A DNA stretch of 64,000 nt, from assembly GCA_037176725.1 (NCBI GenBank), contig JAZBRS010000075.1, positions 76,386,001 through 76,450,000 of the forward strand, given 5' to 3'. The translations under genes and the position numbers were made by a program. This stretch comes from Posidonia oceanica (taxonomy: Eukaryota; Streptophyta; Magnoliopsida; Alismatales; Posidoniaceae). Below, one piece after another: positions 57,901 through 64,000 of the stretch. The stretch's first letter is position 1. Every line of letters starts with the position of its first letter. The notes beneath the pieces are model-generated. The model did not search any database and was not told the DNA's origin. It saw only the letters and a program-made list of their open reading frames with translations.

Positions 57901-60900
57901 CAGTAAAAGGATTAAAGAGCAAATACTAAAAAACATAGACAGATCATGCAATTTAATATGATTTTGATTCGGAAACACAGCAGATTAATCAGATAAAGGA
58001 CTGGAACGCAAATAAGTGGAAACTAAAACCAGACATGCAATTTTAGGGTAAAATATCTAAGCTAAGTGAAAATTTTGCTACAGTGCCCACGCAGGCCGTC
58101 GGCCACTGTAGCAGTTGCTACCAGTGGCCGACAAAGGGGGCAGGAGGGCGCTCTGGGGAGGTAGCTCGACGGGCGAGCTTCACCAGGCCCTGGCGGAGCT
58201 CGGGCGAGGTCCGGCGAGCGGCGACGCTGCCTGGAGCGGAGCTGGGGAGCCGCCGGAGGTCTGAGTCTGATCGGAGGCCAGGGGGACGACCGGAGCGTCG
58301 TCGATGCGAACTGAATGCTGGGCTGCATTCCTGAGGTCAGTGCGGAGCTCGGGCGACGGTGGGAAACCGGTTCTGCTCACGGAGCGGCGGTTCTGGTCGT
58401 CGGGCTCGCCGGAGAAGACGAGTCAACGGGCGTGGACTCGGCGAGAAGGGGAGCGGAAACCTAATCCAAGGGGCTAGGAAGCATGCGGGAGAGAAAACTA
58501 AGGTGAGGGGAAGAAGCGGCACCTGTTCTGCCGTCCGGAGCACTCCCCCGACGTCGGCTTGTTCCGCAGATGCCGGTGAGGTTCGTCCGGCTGACGGAGG
58601 AGTTGTCGATGGCCTGCGAACGCTCGGGCCTGCTTCGAAGAGTCCTCCGATGCTCGCTAGACGCCTGGAACGGAGTTCTGCAGCCCGGAGAAGGATTCGG
58701 CTCCGGTGGGTACACTGGAAGTTGCAGCATATGGGTAGGGATGTTCTCTGGTCTTAGGATCGAATGGAGGGCACCGGTGACTTGCTGGAGGTTCGGGGAA
58801 GGGATCTGGATGGTTGGCTGAGGGTTCTGGAGTGTGTGGCACGAGTTTGAAGATGGAGTGAAGTCTGGGCAGAATCGGACGTAGGTGTTTGTGGTGGAAG
58901 GTTTCGTCTGTGGTGGGGGAGAAGGCTGAAGGTCGGGCGGCTTAGGAAGGTGGTGTTTCGGCGAGTGTCTGGGCGGAGTTTGGGAGGATGTGGTGGACTG
59001 TGGTGCGGAGAATTTCAGAATGGGTCGGCGTTGGGTTCGGTCTGGGTTTCAGGCGTTTTCAGGCGAAATGCTGGGTTGGTTTCTCTGTGGGAAGGAGGGG
59101 GGAAGTCGCAGGTGGCTTGGGCGAGATTGGGGAGTGAATTTCGATGGATTTTGGAGGAGTTTCGGGCTCTGGTTTGCTATGTGTGGAAGGGCTGGAGTTC
59201 GGGTGTTTTTTGGTGGATTTTAGAGGGGAGTTCGGCTCTCTCGCGCTGGAAGATCGCTGGAATGGTTCGTCTCTCCTCCGGGATGTTTTTTCTGATCCTT
59301 TTCTCTTCCTCCTCCTCCATCCTTATCGTTCCACAGAGCGCCCCTTTCCCTTGCAGGTCTGTAGGACTGCGACCATTAATTGCCGGTGGCAGGAGCACGG
59401 CCACGAAGCGGCGCATGCCGGTCCGGCCCTGGCAGCAAGCGTGCGAGCGCAGGCCTGGCCGTGGCAGGAGCTGGCGATGGCAGGCGGCTTGCAGAGGCTG
59501 CAGGTACTGTAGCGGCACTGTGCTGACGGAGGGAAGGAAGAAGAAGGACTGCGGATGCAGGCCGGGCTGAAGATTTGAAAAAAGAAACGGGCTGATGAGC
59601 CCAGTAAGGAAGAAAAGAGAAGATAAAAGGAAGAGAGAAAGAAAGATGGAAAGAAAAATAGAAAAAAAAATAAGATAAAAATAAATAAAAATATTGGATG
59701 GCTTGGGTTGTAGGTTAGATGTTCAACTGGATTTTTTAATGGCTATTTTTAGGTTAATTAGTGTGTTTTAGGCTTGATTAGGGTTTTAGGGTTTTATTTC
59801 GTCTTTAATTTGTTTTCCACTTGATTAGGTGTTGGTTAAATCTTTTAAAATTGTTTTTAAAATTGTGTTTTCTTGTTAGGTATTTTAGGATGTTAATTAG
59901 GATTTTTAGGATTTATTTTTATATTATTTTGAGTGGGTTTTGGGCTTTTTAGTTCTAGTCTTTCATATTTTCTTTCTTTAAGTCCTTTGACCTATGTTTT
60001 TGATTTTTATTTGTTAACTCTTCTTGATGTTTTTTAGTTGGATTTTTCTGGTTCGATTAAGTGTTTTAAGTCTTTTAACTGTATTTTCTTTTTTCCTTTT
60101 TTAATTAAGTTCTTATGCTGTTTTTTTCTTGTGTTTATTAGGTTAAGTCTTTTGCCTCTTTTAATTACTTGTTTTAGTGTTTGATTTTTAATTTTTCTTT
60201 TTAGGGTTTGTTTTTAATTCTTTCAGTGGGGTTTTTATCTTGGGTAGGTTCTGATTTTATTTCAGTTTTTTACTTGATTTACAGTATTTTCCTTTAGTTT
60301 GTTTTGCATTTTTTAGTTTGCATGCTTGATTTTCTTTTTAGCTTGATTTAGTTAATTTTGAGTTTTTTAATCATTTGTTTAATGTTTTTTAGTTGTTTTT
60401 CTTGGAGTTCTGATTTGTTTCTTTTATGTTTTGGGGTTTTACAGGTTTTTAAGGATTTTTATGGGTTTTTGCAAAAGAGAGAAGGAGGAAAAGGGAAAGA
60501 AGAAGAAAAGGGGAAAAAAGGGAATAAAAGGGGAAAGAGATAGGTTTGGGGAAAAGATTTTTTAAAATTCGGGAAAAATGCTAAAAATAAAATAAAAATA
60601 GGAATAAGATAGAGAAGGGACAGGAGTACAAGGGGGGCCCACAGCCAAGCCAGAGAAAGGGCAAGAAGGGAATGAAAAGAGAGACGATAATCAGGAGAGA
60701 GAGAGGAGAGAGAAAACGATAATCCCGGAGAGAGAAAACGATAATCCAGGCAAAAGGGGGTCTTAGGAGTCTCAGAAAGAGGTGAAATTTGGCAGGTGTG
60801 GGGTCTAGTGTCTCTAGTTCTCATCCCGGAGTTTTGGTTTGGTTTTGAGGAAGTTTTGGAGGGGTTTTGAGGTGTAGAAAAAGGGTACTTTTGCCTAAGT

Positions 60901-61156
60901 TTCCTAGGGTTATTGGGAGGGGTCTGGTTTGAGATTTTGCAGGCTTTTTGGTGGGTTTGCTAAGTCATCAGGGGTGAGTTTTCCTATGGATTTTGGTTGG
61001 TTTTCGGGTTCGGGAAAGGGGGGTAATCCTAGGTTGAGTTTGGGCTTGTTTTGAGGGGAAAGAAGAAGAGGGAGGTGTGGATTTGGGTCTAGGTTCGGGT
61101 CCAGCAGCCACCGGAAGGCTCCAAACGATCCAACCTGTCAAAATGGGGTGTCAACA
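54997..61156 (-). mobile_element. Ogre2 3' LTR, minus strand (6.2 kb)
   Basis: On the minus strand it starts TGTTGACACCCCATTTTGAC at 61156 and ends GGATCGCTACA at 54997. It matches Ogre1's 5' LTR almost base for base in compared stretches (two differences in the first 250 bases or so), and is about 630 bp shorter, largely from fewer minisatellite units. A purine tract lies at its start, so it is the 3' LTR of an element extending rightward out of the window. Confidence 0.9.
55690..56940 (-). repeat. 30-bp minisatellite in Ogre2 LTR
   Basis: Same monomers as 45740-47600, read on the other strand (CGCAAAACGG core), with fewer copies. Long minus-strand frames (to 431 codons) are repeat translations. 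Confidence 0.9.
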
Positions 61157-61170
61157 GATGCCCCTCCCTG
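61157..61170 (-). promoter_or_regulatory. Ogre2 polypurine tract
   Basis: On the minus strand TCAGGGAGGGGCATC ends directly at the LTR start. The same tract precedes LTR E. Confidence 0.85.
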
Positions 61171-61650
61171 AGCGAGGCCGAGCGAAGTGAGGCCGCTGCT
61201 CAGGGTTGACGGGACACCCCATTTGACCGGCAAGAGCAGAGGGTTGCTATCGGCGTGAGCCACTTATCCGGCGAATACGCCGGACATCGTGGATCGTTGC
61301 CGCAGTGCAATGTGCAGGTGCAAATGGATGAGATGCAATGTATGCGATGCATGCTAATGCGGATGCAATGCAAAAGTTAGTGTTAGAGTTAGTACCGACG
61401 GGGGGACCGAAACGACGCGGGTGACGCTGGCGATGCCGACGACGCTGAAGAAGGACGTTGTGGTGCACCGCAGAGCTTGACGGGAGGTCCAGACCTGCCA
61501 TGAAAAGAAGGATAGCCAAAAGCCACAAAGGAGCGACGGGAAAGGTGGACCTTTTCCCAGACGCAGAAGGATGCGGGGCTCCGTCGTTTGGGACGGAGTC
61601 GCGCGGGGAGGTGACAAGTTGTCGGACTTATCGACCGGATGAGTTTCGGA
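61171..61650 (-). other. Ogre2 3' UTR, LTR-proximal
   Basis: Collinear on the minus strand with 29575-29711 of element E (GCCGGATAAGTGGCTCACGCC here). Short frames of about 60-90 codons on both strands have no recognisable domain. Confidence 0.6.
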
Positions 61651-62870
61651 TCATCAGCCGAGGGCGATAGTTTAGGTTATCAGCCTGGCGATAGTTTACG
61701 GTCCTATCAACCGGAAGGCGCAGTTGTGAGTGATAGTTACTGGATATCAGCCGTATAACATGGTTGCCATAGATAGTTTAGGATATCAGCCTAGATAGAT
61801 AGTTTAGGATATCAGCCTAGATAGTTTAGGTTATCAGCCTGGATAGATAGTTTACAGTCCTATCAACTGGAAAGGGCAAACCATGAGGAATAGTTACTGG
61901 ATATCAACCGTATAACGCAAGTGCCGGATAGTTTAGGATATCAGCCTAGATAGATAGTTTAGGATATCAGCCTAGATAGTTTAGGTTATCAGCCTGGATA
62001 GATAGTTTAGGTTATCAGCCTAACGGCATTGCGAGGGACAGTTACTGGATGTCAGCCGTATAATGCAATTGCGATGGATAGTTTAGGATATCAGCCTAGA
62101 TAGATAGTTTAGGATATCAGCCTAGATCGATAGTTTAGGATATCAGCCTAGATAGTTTAGGATATCAGCCTAGATAGATAGTTTACAGTCCTATCAACTG
62201 GAAAGAGCAATTGCAAGGGATAGTTACTGGATATCAGCCGTATAACGTAATTGCCATAGATAGTTTAGGATATCAGCCTAGATCGATAGTTTAGGTTATC
62301 AGCCTAGATAGATAGTTTAGGATATCAGCCTGGATAGTTTAGGATATCAGCCTGGATAGATAGTTTAGGTTATCAGCCTAGGAAGGGGCAATTACGAGGG
62401 ACAGTTACTGGATGTCAGCCGTATAACGCAGATGCCGGATAGTTTAGGATATCAGCCTAGATAGATAGTTTAGGATATCAGCCTAGATAGTTTAGGTTAT
62501 CAGCCTGGATCGATAGTTTAGGTTATCAGCCTAGCGGCACTGCGAGGGACAGTTACTGGATGTCAGCCGTATAACACAACTGCGGGCCAACCATGGATCG
62601 GCCAGAAGATAGATAGTTTAGGAATATCAGCCTGAGAATAGATAGTTTAGGAATATCAGCCTGGATCGATAGTTTAGGAATATCAGCCTGGATCGATAGT
62701 TTAGGAATATCAGCCTGGATCGATAGTTTAGGAATATCAGCCTGGATCGATAGTTTAGGAATATCAGCCTGAATCGATAGTTTAGGAATATCAGCCTGAG
62801 AGTAGATAGTTTAGGATATCAGCCTGAGAGTGCTTGATTGTTGATAGTTTAGGATATCAGCCTGAGAATG
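61651..62870 (-). repeat. GATAGTTTAGG..ATCAGCC tandem array in Ogre2 3' UTR
   Basis: Close to forty units of about 20-27 bp, core GATAGTTTAGGATATCAGCC on the plus strand. They are grouped into irregular higher-order units of 140-180 bp marked by AGTTACTGGAT (near 61733, 61900, 62041, 62221, 62402, 62549). From about 62610 the unit becomes a regular 27 bp. The minus-strand word GGCTGATATCC also appears in Ogre1 near 52110. Confidence 0.9.
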
Positions 62871-62999
62871 CTTGATTGATGAGTGAGTGATTGGTTGATG
62901 AGTGATTGAGCGCTGGATGATTGATTGCTGAATGATTGATTGATGAGTGCCTGGTTGCTTGGCAAGAGGGGATGAGATCATGATGAGAGGCTACTTCTA
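62871..62999 (-). repeat. GATTGATGAGTG short repeats
   Basis: Loose repeats of GATTGATGAGTG and GATTGATT link the two larger arrays. No gene. Confidence 0.7.
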
Positions 63000-63510
63000 A
63001 AGAGGGAGATGAGGTAATGATGAGAACTAAAGCTAAAGAAGGGGGACGAGGTAATGATGAGATCTAATGCTAAAGAAGGGGGATGAGGTAATGATGAGAA
63101 CTAATGCTAAAGAAGGGGGACGAGATAATGATGAGAGCTGATGCTAAAGAAGGGGGATGAGGTAATGATGAGAGCTAATGCTAAAGAAGGGGGATGAGGT
63201 AATGATGAGAGCTAATGCTAAAGAAGGGGGTGAGGTAATGATGAGAGCTAATGCTAAAGAAGGGGGATGAGGTAATGATGAGAGCTAATGCTAAAGAAGG
63301 GGGATGAGGTAATGATGAGAGCTAATGCTAAAGAAGGGAGATGAGGTAATGATGAGAGCTAATGCTAAAGAAGGGGGGTGAGGTAATGATGAGAGTTAAT
63401 GCTAAAGAAGGGGGATGAGGTAATGATGAGAGCTAATGCTAAAGAAGGGGGATGAGGTAATGATGAGAGCTAATGCTAAAGAAGGGGGATGAGGTAATGA
63501 TGAGAGCTTG
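63000..63510 (-). repeat. 37-bp tandem array, about 14 copies, in Ogre2 3' UTR
   Basis: Unit core AAGAAGGGGGATGAGG followed by TAATGATGAGAGC. Copies are very similar, with point changes and small indels, which suggests recent amplification. Confidence 0.9.
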
Positions 63511-64000
63511 GTTGAAAGAGGTGATAAGATATCGGACTTATCGGCCGGCAAAGAGGAGATGAGATAATGATGAGATTGATTGATTGGGAAAGGTGATAAG
63601 ATATCAGACTTATCGGCCGGCAAAGAGGAGATGAGATAAGGGTGAGATACCGCGGGGCGTCTGAAAAGATGCCCCTGGTATCAGGATGATACCAGGGGTT
63701 GATCGAAACGTCCCCGGCATCGAGAAAGCGAAGTGTGGACAAAACTGGCGTGTTTGTCAGACGAGTAGTTTGGGATACCAGCCCAAAGGAGACTCAGCCG
63801 GGGATGTCCGGTGGCAGGTCGGACGGTGCGGGTTCGCGGAGGTCCTGGAGCCTGGGTCGTTTGCTGAGGACTTCCCTGCGTCAAGCGAGTAATCAGTCGG
63901 GCCAAGGGGCCTCCGGATGTGAGCGACGAGGAACATAGAATGCGTGATCAGCCTTGAAATGTAAACAGCCAGCCTAAAACAGTTTTGCATTGATAGAATT
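63511..64000 (-). other. Ogre2 3' UTR, distal part
   Basis: Two copies of a 70-bp block with GATAAG...CTTATC hairpins (63522-63550 and 63592-63620), then the 12-bp hairpin at 63672-63698 shared with Ogre1. Frames to about 80 codons occur on both strands around 63690-63990 without a known domain. The element continues past the window. Confidence 0.6.

Noticed and set aside
61651..63510. CRISPR-like arrays
   Set aside because: Plant retroelement context, no constant repeat with unique spacers; simple tandem minisatellites.

Overview
This window looks like heterochromatic nuclear DNA from a large-genome flowering plant. There is no host gene, rRNA or tRNA that I can defend. Almost everything is Ty3/Gypsy LTR retrotransposon sequence of the TAT/Ogre type, nested several layers deep. 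The evidence is TG...CA LTR ends, 5-bp target duplications, primer sites starting TGG, purine tracts ending in GGGGCATC just before LTR starts, and gag proteins with a C-X2-H-X3-G-H-X4-C knuckle. Every recognisable coding region is broken by stops or deletions, and no protease, reverse transcriptase or RNase H survives. No taxon can be named from the sequence alone.

Left block (1-28528). Element A begins inside its 5' LTR. That LTR was split by a 3.15 kb solo LTR of another Gypsy family (27-3180, duplication GTGTT). A continues through primer site, leader and gag; element B (7002-23146, LTRs of about 1.59 kb) lies inside the gag, and A resumes at 23147 and ends with its 3' LTR at 28528. A and B are sister elements in which pol is reduced to the last codons of integrase. 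B also carries about 6.6 kb of antisense cargo: a multi-exon plant mobile domain (PMD) pseudogene and a second TE-associated gene resembling DUF7745. A lacks this cargo at the homologous point.

Middle block (28529-41513). A sits in a minus-strand LTR fragment (D), which abuts the 3' untranslated region and 3.5 kb LTR of an Ogre-related element (E). Then come a solo LTR (F), an old LTR remnant, the 5' end of element G, and inside G the 5' LTR, leader and broken gag of element C.

Right block (41514-64000). An Ogre element (Ogre1) with a 6.8 kb LTR interrupts C's gag. It keeps a tRNA-Arg-type primer site and a nearly complete gag but has lost pol. A second Ogre (Ogre2), minus strand, begins with its 3' LTR at 54997-61156 and runs off the window. 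The two LTRs form a near-identical inverted repeat of over 6 kb and differ mainly in the copy number of an internal 30-bp minisatellite. Ogre2's 3' untranslated region holds two further tandem arrays.

The most unusual theme is structural. Several families carry their own reiterated 28-29 bp hairpin modules in LTRs and leaders. In the C/D/E/F group the stem changes from copy to copy with both arms changing together, which suggests selection on base pairing. This and the antisense cargo of B are the best candidates for something undescribed.
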